Assembly: GCF_004137255.1 (NCBI RefSeq)
Contig: NZ_SDWT01000001.1
Coordinates: 1,922,001-1,986,000 of the forward strand
DNA length: 64,000 nucleotides
Origin: Nocardioides oleivorans
Lineage (GTDB): Bacteria > Actinomycetota > Actinomycetes > Propionibacteriales > Nocardioidaceae
Direction of reading: 5' to 3'
Below are positions 7,991 to 16,884 of this stretch, one piece after another; position 1 is the first letter of the stretch, and each line of letters starts with the position of its first letter. The translations under genes were made by a program, and so were the position numbers. The notes below the pieces were generated by a model. That model made no database searches, was not told the DNA's origin, and saw nothing but the letters and a program-made list of their open reading frames with translations.

Positions 7991-8671
7991 ATGCACGAGC
8001 AGGAGGAACGGGCGCCCTACGACCCGATGCCGCACGGTCCGCCGGAGGTGGGCGTCGGCCCCTGGGAGGGGCCGTGGCCGGCGGGGGAGCACTGGGACCA
8101 CGACCTGCTCCGCGACGGCGACCGGCGCAACGTCGTCGACCGCTACCGCTACTGGACCCTGGACTCGATCGTCGCCGACCTGGACACGAGGCGCCACGGG
8201 TTCCACGTCGCGATCGAGAACTGGCAGCACGACTTCAACATCGGCACGATCGTCCGCACCGCCAACGCGTTCCTCGCCGCGGAGGTGCACATCGTCGGCA
8301 ACCGCCGCTGGAACCGGCGCGGTGCGATGGTGACCGACCGCTACCAGCACGTCCGCCACCACGCCGACGCGCCGGCGCTGGCGGCGTACCTCCACTCCCT
8401 CGAGCAGCCCGTCCGGCTCCTCGGGATCGACAACCTGCCCGGCTCGCTCCACCTCGAGACGATGGAGCTGCCCGAGCGGGTGTGCTTCCTCTTCGGTCAG
8501 GAGGGCCCGGGGCTCTCGGAGTCGGCGCGCGAGGTGTGCGACGGCACCTTCTCGATCGCCCAGTTCGGCTCGACCCGCTCGATCAACGCAGGCGCTGCTG
8601 CCGCGATCGCGATGCACAGCTGGGTGCGGGCGTACGCCGACCTGGCGGGCGAGGACGCCTGGCGGGGCTGA
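7991..8671 (+). CDS. SPOUT (TrmH/SpoU) family RNA 2'-O-methyltransferase
   Basis: A 226-aa AdoMet-dependent rRNA/tRNA ribose methyltransferase. The three SpoU motifs are visible: NIGTIVRTANAF (motif 1, catalytic Asn and Arg), FLFGQEGPGLS (motif 2) and STRSINAGAAAAIAMH (motif 3), which form the trefoil knot. About 60 extra N-terminal residues, rich in Pro, Glu and Asp, precede the catalytic domain. The target nucleotide cannot be told from sequence. Confidence 0.9.
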   Translation: MHEQEERAPYDPMPHGPPEVGVGPWEGPWPAGEHWDHDLLRDGDRRNVVDRYRYWTLDSIVADLDTRRHGFHVAIENWQHDFNIGTIVRTANAFLAAEVHIVGNRRWNRRGAMVTDRYQHVRHHADAPALAAYLHSLEQPVRLLGIDNLPGSLHLETMELPERVCFLFGQEGPGLSESAREVCDGTFSIAQFGSTRSINAGAAAAIAMHSWVRAYADLAGEDAWRG

Positions 8672-8749
8672 CCGACCACGCCCGGGTGCGCATGGGCCGG
8701 GCCCGGGATGTCCCCTCGGCACCCCGGACCCCCCTCCCAGGTCGTGCAG

Positions 8750-9490
8750 CTAGCGCCTCGTCCGCGAGTAGCAGGTCAGCGTGTGGTCGCCGGCCTTCCA
8801 CGAGGCCTTCGTGGGCCAGCCGAACCGGAACACCCGCGTGATCACGCCGGGCACGCACCGCGTGTTGCCGAGCTCCTGCCACGCCTCGGCGCGGGGATAC
8901 CGCTTCCCGGGCACCGTGACCGCCGCGGTCGCGCGGTAGGTGTGCCGGCTCGAGCAGGCCGTGTCGTGGAGGTCGCGGCCGGCCAGGCACCGCGAGACGC
9001 CGGTGGCGTACGGGAACCTGCCGACCTCGAGCTGCGCCGGGAGCGGCTGCAGGTCGGACGGGCCGCCCAGGACCAGGTCGCAGCGCAGCCAGCGGGCGCC
9101 GGCTGCCTGCTGCTCGTCCGTGGGGACGAACCAGCCGATGCGGAAGGCGGTGAGGTTCAGCGCGCGCATGTTCCTCACGCCGATCGCCGTGCGGGCCGCG
9201 GCGTAGCAGGTCTCCAGCGCGAACCGCTCGACCTTCGGGCCCTGGAGGCCGAGGCCGTCGGGCACGATCGCGACGCCGACCACCCGGGAGGTGTGGGGAG
9301 CCGAGCAGTCGATCGCCGTCTCGGGATGGGACGGCTGCGACAGCTCCTCGGCGTCCAGGTCGAAGCACTGCCCGACCACCGGCGCCCCGAGGACGGGGTC
9401 CTGCGCGACGGCACTCGTGGGGGCCGTGGCGGTCACGGCTGCGGCGAGCAGGGCCGCGACGGCGGCACCGATCGCGAGCCGTGTCGTCAT
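8750..9490 (-). CDS. Secreted septum-formation-domain-like protein
   Basis: A 246-aa exported protein. A signal peptide spans about residues 1-29 (MTTRLAIGAAVAALLAAAV, cleavage near AVAQ). The mature part holds two similar halves, each starting with a cysteine-containing segment followed by a C..PHT or C..RHT motif (GQCFDL...CSAPHTSRV and SRCLAG...CSSRHTYRA). This is the pattern of the actinobacterial septum-formation (Septum_form) domain. Six or more cysteines suggest disulfides. A TACGTT box (9498-9503) ends seven bases before the ATG. Its role in division is only by family name. Confidence 0.75.
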   Translation of the reverse strand: MTTRLAIGAAVAALLAAAVTATAPTSAVAQDPVLGAPVVGQCFDLDAEELSQPSHPETAIDCSAPHTSRVVGVAIVPDGLGLQGPKVERFALETCYAAARTAIGVRNMRALNLTAFRIGWFVPTDEQQAAGARWLRCDLVLGGPSDLQPLPAQLEVGRFPYATGVSRCLAGRDLHDTACSSRHTYRATAAVTVPGKRYPRAEAWQELGNTRCVPGVITRVFRFGWPTKASWKAGDHTLTCYSRTRR

Positions 9491-9594
9491 GACTGTCAAC
9501 GTAGACCTGACCGGACCGCGGAATCCACACCTGCCGTCGGTCGTCACGTCGTGAGACCGGATCTGCGCCCGCTGGCCGACTGGCCGGTAGCCAC

Positions 9595-9600
9595 TAGGGT
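9595..9600 (+). promoter_or_regulatory. -10 box TAGGGT of fba
   Basis: TAGGGT lies 49 bases before the fba ATG. Together with the AGGAGA ribosome-binding site at about 9637 it indicates a conventional ~43-base leader, unlike most neighbours. Confidence 0.55.
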
Positions 9601-9649
9601 TGTGGGCGCCTGACGAACCGCACACGAAGCTTCCTGAGGAGATCCACCG

Positions 9650-10684
9650 ATGCCCATCGCCACCCCTGAGGTCTACGCCCAGATGCTGGACGCAGCGAAG
9701 GCTGGTTCGTTCGCGTTCCCGGCCATCAACGTGTCCTCGTCCCAGACCCTCAACGCCGCGCTCAAGGGGTTCGCCGACGCCGGCTCCGACGGCATCATCC
9801 AGGTCTCCACCGGTGGCGCGGAGTACCTCTCCGGCCCGTCGGTCAAGGACATGGTGTCCGGCTCGGTCGCCTTCGCCGCCTACGCCGCCGAGGTCGCGAA
9901 GAACTACCCGGTCAACATCGCGCTGCACACCGACCACTGCCCCAAGGACAAGCTGGACGGCTTCGTCCGCCCCCTGCTCGACATCTCCGCCGAGCGCGTG
10001 GCCCGCGGCGAGGCGCCGCTCTTCCAGTCGCACATGTGGGACGGCTCGGCCGTGCCGATGGGCGAGAACCTCGAGATCGCCGAGGAGCTGCTCGCCAAGT
10101 GCGCCGCGGCCCAGATCATCCTCGAGATCGAGGTGGGCGTCGTCGGCGGCGAGGAGGACGGTGTCGCCAACGAGATCAACGACCAGCTCTACACGACCCC
10201 CGAGGACGCGATCGCCACGATCAAGGCGCTCGGCGCCGGCGAGCGAGGTCGCTACATGACCGCGCTGACCTTCGGCAACGTGCACGGCGTCTACAAGCCG
10301 GGCAACGTCAAGCTGCGCCCGGAGATCCTCAAGACCGCCCAGGAGGCCGCCGCCTCCGAGCTCGGCCTGGGCTCCGACGCCCGTCCCTTCGACCTCGTCT
10401 TCCACGGCGGCTCGGGCTCGACCGCGCAGGAGATCAGCGACGCGGTCGACTTCGGCGTGGTGAAGATGAACGTCGACACCGACACCCAGTACGCCTTCAC
10501 CCGCCCCGTCGCCGCACACATGCTCAGCAACTACGACGGCGTCCTCAAGATCGACGGCGAGGTCGGCAACAAGAAGCTCTACGACCCCCGTGCCTGGGGC
10601 AAGGCCGCCGAGGCCGGCATGGCCGAGCGCATCGTCGAGGCTTGCCAGAACCTCCGGTCGGCGGGCACGTCGCTCAAGGGCTGA
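9650..10684 (+). CDS. fba: Fructose-bisphosphate aldolase, class II
   Basis: A 344-aa zinc-dependent aldolase cleaving fructose 1,6-bisphosphate in glycolysis and forming it in gluconeogenesis. Visible motifs are the metal-binding HTDHCPK (LHTDHCP), EIEVGVVGGEEDG, the ALTFGNVHGVYKPGNVKL segment and VFHGGSGST with the second metal His. Length is normal for class IIA. A clear Shine-Dalgarno (GAGGAGA) precedes the ATG. The hairpin at 10701-10729 follows the stop by 16 bases. Confidence 0.97.
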   Translation: MPIATPEVYAQMLDAAKAGSFAFPAINVSSSQTLNAALKGFADAGSDGIIQVSTGGAEYLSGPSVKDMVSGSVAFAAYAAEVAKNYPVNIALHTDHCPKDKLDGFVRPLLDISAERVARGEAPLFQSHMWDGSAVPMGENLEIAEELLAKCAAAQIILEIEVGVVGGEEDGVANEINDQLYTTPEDAIATIKALGAGERGRYMTALTFGNVHGVYKPGNVKLRPEILKTAQEAAASELGLGSDARPFDLVFHGGSGSTAQEISDAVDFGVVKMNVDTDTQYAFTRPVAAHMLSNYDGVLKIDGEVGNKKLYDPRAWGKAAEAGMAERIVEACQNLRSAGTSLKG

Positions 10685-10700
10685 GCCCGCGACGGGCGAC

Positions 10701-10729
10701 GCGTGGCGGGTCCCCGCGACCCGCCGCGC
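10701..10729 (+). terminator. Hairpin terminator of fba
   Basis: GCGTGGCGGGTC (10701-10712) pairs with GACCCGCCGCGC (10718-10729) across a CCCGC loop, a 12-bp stem with one G-U pair. No U tract follows. Confidence 0.7.
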
Positions 10730-10841
10730 AGGCGCAGTGCTGCCCGTGCGAGGGCAGGTGGAGAGGCCACTCACCCACGCCGTTCCTTGACGGCGTGCGC
10801 CCGGACGACCCCGCATGCGGGACGCCGGGTCTACGAGGGTC

Positions 10842-10847
10842 TAGTGT
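10842..10847 (+). promoter_or_regulatory. -10 box TAGTGT upstream of the first GAF-ANTAR gene
   Basis: TAGTGT lies 28 bases before the GTG at 10876; a purine-rich GGAGAGGG stretch at 10858-10865 can act as ribosome-binding site. Confidence 0.5.
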
Positions 10848-10875
10848 CGGGGCTCAATGGAGAGGGCGGTGCCGC

Positions 10876-11511
10876 GTGTCGCTGGCATCTGTGCTCGATC
10901 CTGTGTGCCGTCGTGCTGTGGACGAGCTCCCGGTGTCGTCCTCGGTCGCCCACCTGATGACGCGTCAGGAGAGCTCGGGCGTCGTCGGGGCGTCCGACGC
11001 TCGAGCCCACGCGCTGGGCGAGCTGCCCTTCGTCACGGGCGTCGGGCCCTGCCACGACGCGTTCCGCCTGCGGCGACCGGTGCTCGTCGGTGACCTGGCC
11101 GAGGCTGCGGGCCGCTGGCCCGGCTACGCGGAGTCGGCGCTCGAGCAGGGTGTGCGTGCCGTCTTCAGCATGCCCCTGCAGGTCGGCGCGGTCGGCCTCG
11201 GCGTCCTCGACCTGTACGCCGACAAGGCCGGCATGCTGACCTCCGACGACCTCGGCACGGCGTTCGCGCTGGCGGACGAGGCGACCCGGGTGCTGCTCGA
11301 CGACGCCGGCGACCTCACCCAGGCCGGTGCGGAGATCGTCGACCACCGCGCGGAGATCTACCAGGCGCAGGGCGCCCTGGCGGTCGCGCTCGGCGTCGGC
11401 CTCGCCGAGGCGATGGTGATCCTGCGGTCCCACGCCTTCGCCTCGGCCCTGCCGCTGATCGACCTCGCGCAGCAGGTGCTGGACGGCACGAGCGATCCGG
11501 AGAGCTGGTGA
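10876..11511 (+). CDS. GAF-ANTAR domain protein, first of pair
   Basis: A 211-aa predicted RNA-binding antiterminator. Residues ~20-135 look like a GAF sensor (GELPFVTGVGPCHDAFRLRRPVLVGDL, then VFSMPLQVGAVGLGVLDLY). The last ~60 residues form a three-helix ANTAR domain with the AEIYQAQGALAVALGVGLAEAMVILRSHAF pattern. ANTAR proteins bind paired hexaloop hairpins in mRNA leaders; the signal is unknown. The next gene is of the same architecture, starts 76 bases downstream and is probably co-transcribed. The start is GTG; no longer plausible start was found. Confidence 0.8.
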   Translation: MSLASVLDPVCRRAVDELPVSSSVAHLMTRQESSGVVGASDARAHALGELPFVTGVGPCHDAFRLRRPVLVGDLAEAAGRWPGYAESALEQGVRAVFSMPLQVGAVGLGVLDLYADKAGMLTSDDLGTAFALADEATRVLLDDAGDLTQAGAEIVDHRAEIYQAQGALAVALGVGLAEAMVILRSHAFASALPLIDLAQQVLDGTSDPESW

Positions 11512-11587
11512 ACCGATGGCGTTCGGCGGTATCGGGCCACGAAGGAAAGGGCACCACTACAGTGCCGAGGAGAAAGGGGCGCGAGCC

Positions 11588-12310
11588 ATGATCGAGATCG
11601 ACAACCTCGCCGACGTCTTCGTCGAGGTCGCCGACACACTGGTGGCGGGGTTCGACCTCATCGAGTTCCTGCACACGGTGGCCCAGCACGCGGCCGACGT
11701 GTCCGGCGGGGCGGTGGGCCTCGTGCTCGCGGACGAGCACGGCCAGCTGCACTACATGAGCGCCTCGGGCGACGTCGCCCGCGAGCTCGAGCTGCTCCAG
11801 CTCGACCTCGGCGAGGGACCGTGCCTGGACTGCTTCCGCTCGGGCGAGGTGGTCATCGACACCGACCTCGTGCGCGCCGAGGCGCAGTGGCCGCACTTCG
11901 CCCCCCTCGCGGTCGGCAAGGGTGTGCGGTCGGTGCACGCCTTCCCGATGCGCCTGCGTGACCGGGTGATCGGGGCGCTCAACGTCTTCGGCACCGAGGC
12001 GCAGGTCCTCGAGCCGGACGAGGCGCGTGTGGTGCAGGCCCTGGCGGACGTGGCGACGATCTCCATCATCCAGGAGCAGGCGATCGCGCGGGCCGAGGTG
12101 GTCACCGAGCAGCTGCAGGCGGCCCTCAACAGCCGCATCGTGGTCGAGCAGGCGAAGGGTGCTGTGGCCCGGGCGCTCGGCATCTCGGTCAACGAGGCCT
12201 TCGTGCTGCTCAGGGAGCGCGCCCGACACACCCGGACTCCGCTCACGGGCCTGGCCTACGACCTGGTCAACGCGCCGGAGACCATCGAGGACCGCCTGCG
12301 CCGCGAGTGA
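11588..12310 (+). CDS. GAF-ANTAR domain protein, second of pair
   Basis: A 240-aa protein with a GAF domain at about residues 15-145 (LDLGEGPCLDCFRSGEVVIDTDL, SVHAFPMRLRDRVIGALNVFG) and a C-terminal ANTAR domain at about 170-230 (LNSRIVVEQAKGAVARALGISVNEAFVLLRERAR). The ANTAR helix pattern is complete, including the conserved VVEQAKG. ATG 11588 was chosen because GAGGAGAAAGG precedes it by about ten bases; an in-frame ATG at 11516 would add 24 residues. It follows the first GAF-ANTAR gene and probably shares its transcript. Confidence 0.87.
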   Translation: MIEIDNLADVFVEVADTLVAGFDLIEFLHTVAQHAADVSGGAVGLVLADEHGQLHYMSASGDVARELELLQLDLGEGPCLDCFRSGEVVIDTDLVRAEAQWPHFAPLAVGKGVRSVHAFPMRLRDRVIGALNVFGTEAQVLEPDEARVVQALADVATISIIQEQAIARAEVVTEQLQAALNSRIVVEQAKGAVARALGISVNEAFVLLRERARHTRTPLTGLAYDLVNAPETIEDRLRRE

Positions 12311-12343
12311 CCGCGCCGGCCCCGGCGTGGGCCGTACGCCGGC

Positions 12344-13852
12344 TCAGCGGCTGGCTGACGCCACCGGCGCGGGGTCGGCGGAGCGCGCGGCGAAGTGGCG
12401 TGGGCGCTCGAAGAACATGACGGCGACCAGCCCGAGCGCCAGGACCACCGGCAGGAGCAGCAGGGACTGCGCCATCGCGTCGGTGAACGGGCCGGCGACC
12501 TGGGCGGGCAGCGCGCCGCCCGACGCCGAGCCCTCGGAGGGCGAGAACGTGAGCCCGTTGGCCGCCAGACGTGCGTCGATCAGCACGGCGATCGCCGCGG
12601 AGCCCAGCACGGCGCCGACCTGGCGGGTGGCGTTGTAGACGCCCGACCCGGCACCGGCACGCTGCGGCGCCAGGTTGCGGTTCGCCGTGGTGGCGAGCGG
12701 GCCCCAGAGGAACGAGCTGCCGATGCCCATCAGCGCGAACGCCCCGAGCAGCTGCCACAGCGGGGTGTCCGGGTCGAGGACCGCGACGATGATGAGCAGC
12801 GAGACGCCGAGCCCGGCGAAGCCGCCGAGCGTCAGCAGGCGCGGGTGGAGGCGATCGGTGAGGCGACCGGCGATCGGTGCGAAGACGATCGAGGTGACCG
12901 CCATCGGCGCGAGCAGCAGGCCCGACTCGGTCGGCGAGTAGCCGCGCACCAGCTGGGCCCACAGCATCAGCGGGAAGCCCATCGCGGTGAAGGTGAACGA
13001 GACGGTCGTGATCGCGAGGTTCGAGACCGAGAAGTTCCGGTCGCCGAAGAGGCTCAGCGGCACGAGCGGCTCGCGCTTGTTGCGCGCCTGCCACCAGACG
13101 AAGACACCCATCACGACGAGCCCGGCGACGATCAGGCGCCACACGGTGATCGGGCCGGTGATGGTCGACCAGTCGTACTGCTCACCCTCCTGGATCCCGA
13201 AGACCAGCAGGAACATCCCGGCGCCGCTCAGCACGACACCGAGCCAGTCGAAGCGGTGGTCGTTGGTGTCCAGCCGGGGCACCAGGCGCCAGGCCAGGGC
13301 GAAGGCGATGATCCCGACGGGGACGTTGACGAAGAAGATCCACTCCCAGCCGAGCGTGTCGACGAGCACGCCGCCGGCGATCGGGCCGACCAGCGTCGCG
13401 ACACCGGCCGTCGCGCCCCACAGGGCCATCGCCGAGCCGCGGCGCTCGATCGGGAAGATGCGCGTGATCACGGCCATCGTCTGCGGCGTCATCATCGACG
13501 CGCCGAGGCCCTGGGCGACGCGGGCCGCGATCAGGCCCTCGATCGTGGAGGTGAGCCCGCACGCGAGGGAGGCGAGGGTGAAGACGGTCAGTCCGACGAG
13601 GTAGAGGTTCTTCGGGCCGAAGCGGTCACCGAGCCGGCCCGTGATCAGCACCGGGACGGCGTACGCCAGCAGGTAGGCGCTGGTCACCCAGACCACCTCG
13701 TTGACCCCCGCCTGGAGGTCCTCGATGATCGCGGGCGTCGCGACGGTCACGATGGTGGTGTCGACCAGGATCATGAAGAAGCCGATGCACAGCGCCACGA
13801 GGGCGGGCCACGGGCTGGTCTCGGCGGGTGCCTCGGTGTCGGTGTGGGTCAC
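12344..13852 (-). CDS. MFS drug-efflux transporter, DHA2 (14-TM) family
   Basis: A 502-aa EmrB/QacA-type proton-drug antiporter with about 14 hydrophobic segments. Motif A-like GRLGDRFGPKNLYLVG follows TM2, and the antiporter motif C-like segment GATAGVATLVGPIAGGVLVD is in TM5. LVDTTIVTVATPAI in TM1 is the DHA2 motif D1. GTG 13852 is preferred because TCTACT (13859-13864) ends six bases upstream; GTG 13867 would add five residues. It converges on the GAF-ANTAR operon. Substrates are unknown. Confidence 0.92.
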   Translation of the reverse strand: MTHTDTEAPAETSPWPALVALCIGFFMILVDTTIVTVATPAIIEDLQAGVNEVVWVTSAYLLAYAVPVLITGRLGDRFGPKNLYLVGLTVFTLASLACGLTSTIEGLIAARVAQGLGASMMTPQTMAVITRIFPIERRGSAMALWGATAGVATLVGPIAGGVLVDTLGWEWIFFVNVPVGIIAFALAWRLVPRLDTNDHRFDWLGVVLSGAGMFLLVFGIQEGEQYDWSTITGPITVWRLIVAGLVVMGVFVWWQARNKREPLVPLSLFGDRNFSVSNLAITTVSFTFTAMGFPLMLWAQLVRGYSPTESGLLLAPMAVTSIVFAPIAGRLTDRLHPRLLTLGGFAGLGVSLLIIVAVLDPDTPLWQLLGAFALMGIGSSFLWGPLATTANRNLAPQRAGAGSGVYNATRQVGAVLGSAAIAVLIDARLAANGLTFSPSEGSASGGALPAQVAGPFTDAMAQSLLLLPVVLALGLVAVMFFERPRHFAARSADPAPVASASR

Positions 13853-13902
13853 GGACCCAGTAGACACCCGCCGACTTGCAGACCGCTGACGGAGGTGGGT
13901 CG

Positions 13903-15633
13903 CTAGCGTGCCGGCGCGTTGCCGGGGACGTCGTCGGCGTCACCGTAGGGCTCGTCGTGCGAGTCGTGCTCCTCGAGGTCCTTCTGCACGCGGGGGTCGT
14001 CGGCGTCGGCGAAGTAGTCGAACGCGATCGTCTCGTCCTTGCCGTTGGAGACCTTCAGCGCCCGGCAGATCGCGGTGACGACCACCGCGACGACCACGTT
14101 GAGCACGAACGCGGTGACCGCGATGTAGCCCATCCGCTCCATCCCCGGGATCAGCGCGAGCGAGCCGCCGAAGTGCTTGCCGGTGACCGGGTTGACCACC
14201 TGGTAGGCCTCGACGGTGCCATAGACCATGCCGACCGCCCAGCCGAGCAGCAGGCCGTAGCGGTGGAACCACCGCGTGAAGAGGCTGAACACGACGGCGG
14301 GGAAGGTCTGCATGATCCAGATGCCGCCGAGGAGCTGGAAGTTGATCGCGTTCTGCTTGTCGAGCGTGAGCACGAAGATCAGCGCGAACGCCTTCACCAG
14401 CAGCGACATCAGCTTGGAGACCTTGGCCTCCTGCTTCGGGGTGGCGTCCTTCTTGATCCACTCCTTGTAGATGTTGCGGCTGAACGTGTTGGCCGCGGCG
14501 ATGGACATGATCGCGGCCGGCACGAGCGCGCCGATCGCGATCGCGGCGAAGGCCACCCCGGCGAACCAGGCCGGGAACATGTCCTCGAACAGCTGCGGGA
14601 TCACCAGCTGCGCGTTGGGCTCGCCGTCCAGCCCGATCGGCTGCGTCCCGGCAGCGATGGCGACCCAGCCGAGCAGGGCCAGCAGGCCCAGCACGAAGGA
14701 GTACGCCGGCAGGATCGAGGCGTTGCGGCGGATAGTGTTGCGCGAGTTGGACGACAGCGACGCGGTGATGGAGTGCGGGTACATGAACAGCGCCATCGCC
14801 GAGCCGAGCGCCAGGGTGGCGTAGGCCCAGAAGGCGCCGGACCCGGGGACGAACGACGAGCTCGGCGCGAGGCCGGCCTCGACGGCTGCCGCGTTGTTGG
14901 CGTCCATCTTGTCCGACGCCGCGCCGAAGATCGCGTCCCAGCCGCCCACCTGGCCGGGCAGGTAGATCACCGCGACGATGATCACGAGGTAGATCAGGAT
15001 GTCCTTCACGAACGCGATGACGGCCGGCGCGCGCAGGCCGCTGGAGTAGGTGTAGGCCGCCAGCACCGCGAAGGCGATGAAGAGCGGCGCGTCCTTGGCG
15101 ACGATGTTGTCGCCGCCGCCGAGCCCGGCCACTTCCAGCACCGCCTGGATGCCCACGAGCTGGAGGGCGATGTAGGGCATGGTGGCCACGAACCCGGTGA
15201 CCGCGACGGCCAGCGACAGCCCGCGGTCGTCGTACCTCCCGCGGACGAAGTCGGCCGTCGTGACGTAGCCGTGACGGTGGCTGACCGACCACAGCCGCGC
15301 CATGAAGATGAAGATGATCGGGTAGAGGATGATCGTGTACGGGACGGCGAAGAAGCCGGCCACGGCACCGGTCGCGAACATCGCGGCCGGCACGGCGACG
15401 AAGGTGTAGGCCGTGTAGAGGTCGCCGCCGAGCAGGAACCACGTGATCCACGTGCCGAACGAGCGGCCGCCCAGGCCCCACTCCTCGAGGGACTCCAGGG
15501 ACTCCGCGCGGCGGAACCGGCTGGCCATGAAGCCGGCCACGGTCACCAGCAGGAACAGCACGATCAGGACCGTGAGCGCGACGCCGTTGACCCCGCCGGT
15601 GTCGGCGGCCAGCACGGTGACCTGCGGCGTCAT
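13903..15633 (-). CDS. Sodium:solute symporter (monocarboxylate/acetate-type)
   Basis: A 576-aa SSS-family transporter with about 13-14 transmembrane segments. Family features include the GGRSFGTWITWFLLGGDLYTAY start of the core, RYDDRGLSLAV and the SSNSRNTIRRNASILPAYSF loop. Small adjacent DUF3311 proteins usually accompany MctC/MctP-like monocarboxylate permeases, so acetate, pyruvate or propionate uptake is a reasonable inference. The C-terminal ~45 residues are acidic and cytosolic. Its ATG overlaps the DUF3311 stop as ATGA. Confidence 0.88.
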   Translation of the reverse strand: MTPQVTVLAADTGGVNGVALTVLIVLFLLVTVAGFMASRFRRAESLESLEEWGLGGRSFGTWITWFLLGGDLYTAYTFVAVPAAMFATGAVAGFFAVPYTIILYPIIFIFMARLWSVSHRHGYVTTADFVRGRYDDRGLSLAVAVTGFVATMPYIALQLVGIQAVLEVAGLGGGDNIVAKDAPLFIAFAVLAAYTYSSGLRAPAVIAFVKDILIYLVIIVAVIYLPGQVGGWDAIFGAASDKMDANNAAAVEAGLAPSSSFVPGSGAFWAYATLALGSAMALFMYPHSITASLSSNSRNTIRRNASILPAYSFVLGLLALLGWVAIAAGTQPIGLDGEPNAQLVIPQLFEDMFPAWFAGVAFAAIAIGALVPAAIMSIAAANTFSRNIYKEWIKKDATPKQEAKVSKLMSLLVKAFALIFVLTLDKQNAINFQLLGGIWIMQTFPAVVFSLFTRWFHRYGLLLGWAVGMVYGTVEAYQVVNPVTGKHFGGSLALIPGMERMGYIAVTAFVLNVVVAVVVTAICRALKVSNGKDETIAFDYFADADDPRVQKDLEEHDSHDEPYGDADDVPGNAPAR

Positions 15634-15914
15634 CGGTCCTCACCGACCTTGTGCGTGGTCCTGCCGCGGGCCGAGAGGGTCAGGCGGTAGGCCGTGTAGG
15701 TCATGCCGGAGCAGATGAACACCCAGAGGAACTGGTACCAGAAGAAGAACGGGAACCCGAAGAGCTCCGGATCGACCTTGGCGTACGACGGCACCCACAG
15801 GAGGGCGAGGATCGGAATGACCAGCAGGACGCCGGCGAGCGCCATCTTGGTCTTGTCGGTGGGTGGCGGGCCCTGCTGCGGGCGCGACTCTGGAGCTGTG
15901 TTCCCGGAATTCAC
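15630..15914 (-). CDS. DUF3311 small membrane partner of the symporter
   Basis: A 94-aa protein with two hydrophobic helices (MALAGVLLVIPILALLWVP and FPFFFWYQFLWVFICSGMTY), matching the DUF3311 family found next to SSS symporters as a presumed small subunit. It overlaps the symporter by four bases. GTG 15914 was chosen because TAGTGT (15922-15927) ends seven bases upstream; an ATG at 15953 would lie upstream of that promoter. Confidence 0.8.
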   Translation of the reverse strand: MNSGNTAPESRPQQGPPPTDKTKMALAGVLLVIPILALLWVPSYAKVDPELFGFPFFFWYQFLWVFICSGMTYTAYRLTLSARGRTTHKVGEDR

Positions 15915-16012
15915 CCGCGCGACACTACTCCCGCGGTGACGACCGTCACCCACCCACGCAGGTGGCGCGACCAGTGGTCGGGCTGGCGCGCCGAGCGGTC
16001 AGCCGGGTCGGG

Positions 16013-16435
16013 TCAGAGCAGCGCGTCGGCCGCGGCCGCGCTCGAGTCGCGCAGGAAGGTCGAGCAGCGCTCCCACTCCTCGGTCTCGCCGATCGCGCGG
16101 GCGGCGAGGGCCAGCAGCGCCAGCGAGCGCAGGAAGCCGCGGTTGGGCTCGTGGTCCCACGGCACCGGGCCGTGGCCCTTCCACCCGTTGCGGCGCAGCT
16201 GGTCGAGGGAGCGGTGGTAGCCGACGCGCGCGTAGGCGTAGACGGTCACGTCGTCCGCACCAGCGTCCTGGGCCTGCTGTGCCATCGCGGCCCAGGCGGC
16301 CGGCGACGCCGGGTGGCGGCGTACGACCGCTGCCGGCGCGTCGCCGCCGGCCAGCTCGGCGTCGGCGGGGTCGGCGGGCAGGTGCGTGGGCGGGGGACCG
16401 GCCATCAGGTCACCGCCGAAGGTTCCGGAGGTCAT
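16013..16435 (-). CDS. DUF3151 family protein
   Basis: A 140-aa soluble actinobacterial protein of unknown function. The family signature is strong: YAYARVGYHRSLDQLRRNGW, then GPVPWDHEPNRGFLRSLALL and AIGETEEWERCSTFLRDSS. In other actinobacteria the family tends to lie near fba and purA, as both do here within 7 kb (from memory, not checked). A weak GAGGCT box (16442-16447) ends six bases before the ATG. Confidence 0.88.
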   Translation of the reverse strand: MTSGTFGGDLMAGPPPTHLPADPADAELAGGDAPAAVVRRHPASPAAWAAMAQQAQDAGADDVTVYAYARVGYHRSLDQLRRNGWKGHGPVPWDHEPNRGFLRSLALLALAARAIGETEEWERCSTFLRDSSAAAADALL

Positions 16436-16485
16436 GGCCCCAGCCTCCCACGACCGACGTCGCGGCTCGGGGTCGCGGTCGGACC

Positions 16486-16884
16486 TCAGGACCGCGGCGG
16501 CACCCAGCCCGGGGGAGGCCAGGGCGACGGTCGGGGGTCGTCGACACCGGGCGGCGGCTCGGAGGTCACGAGTGCCTCCTCGACCTCGTCGCGGAAACGC
16601 TCCTCCGATCGGTGCACGAACTCCCGGAAGAGCTCGGACCGACCGTCGGTGCGACGCACGAAGGACTCCCAGTCGGCGTCGCCGTCGCGGACGTCGCGGG
16701 CGAACTCCTGCATGTCCCGGCCCATGTCACCGCGGGCGGCCACCTCGGTGAGCTCGCGCTTCTCCTCCTCGGTCAGCAGCGGTCGGCTCCGGGCGGCGGC
16801 GAGCTCCTCGCGGGCCGCTGCGAGGCCGGCGCGGAAGCGTGCCCTAGCGGCGGCGACCTCCTCGAGGCGTCGGGGATCAGGCAT
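16486..16884 (-). CDS. Small acidic partner protein of WXG-type module A
   Basis: A 132-aa, mostly helical, charged protein of no recognised family. It starts inside the 3' end of the large WXG-type gene (8-base overlap ATGCCTGA), so the two are translationally coupled. A core block, PLLTEEEKRELTEVA then GDMGRDMQEF and DWESF (residues 35-76), is conserved in the 132-aa product at 43053-43451 as PLLSEEEKEALEEQA, GELGEDMKEL and TWDNVF. Both follow the same kind of large gene. A chaperone, adaptor or immunity role is conceivable, none shown. The C-terminus is Pro/Trp-rich. Confidence 0.75.
   Translation of the reverse strand: MPDPRRLEEVAAARARFRAGLAAAREELAAARSRPLLTEEEKRELTEVAARGDMGRDMQEFARDVRDGDADWESFVRRTDGRSELFREFVHRSEERFRDEVEEALVTSEPPPGVDDPRPSPWPPPGWVPPRS

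Noticed and set aside
7252..7992. ATG 7992 as start of the DedA-family gene
   Set aside because: It overlaps the divergent methyltransferase start and lies upstream of the TATCGT box that fits GTG 7953.
8750..10816. A 688-codon minus-strand frame running antisense through fba into the septum-formation-like gene
   Set aside because: Only the part from 9490 to 8750 has a signal peptide and family motifs; the rest is the mirror of fba codons.
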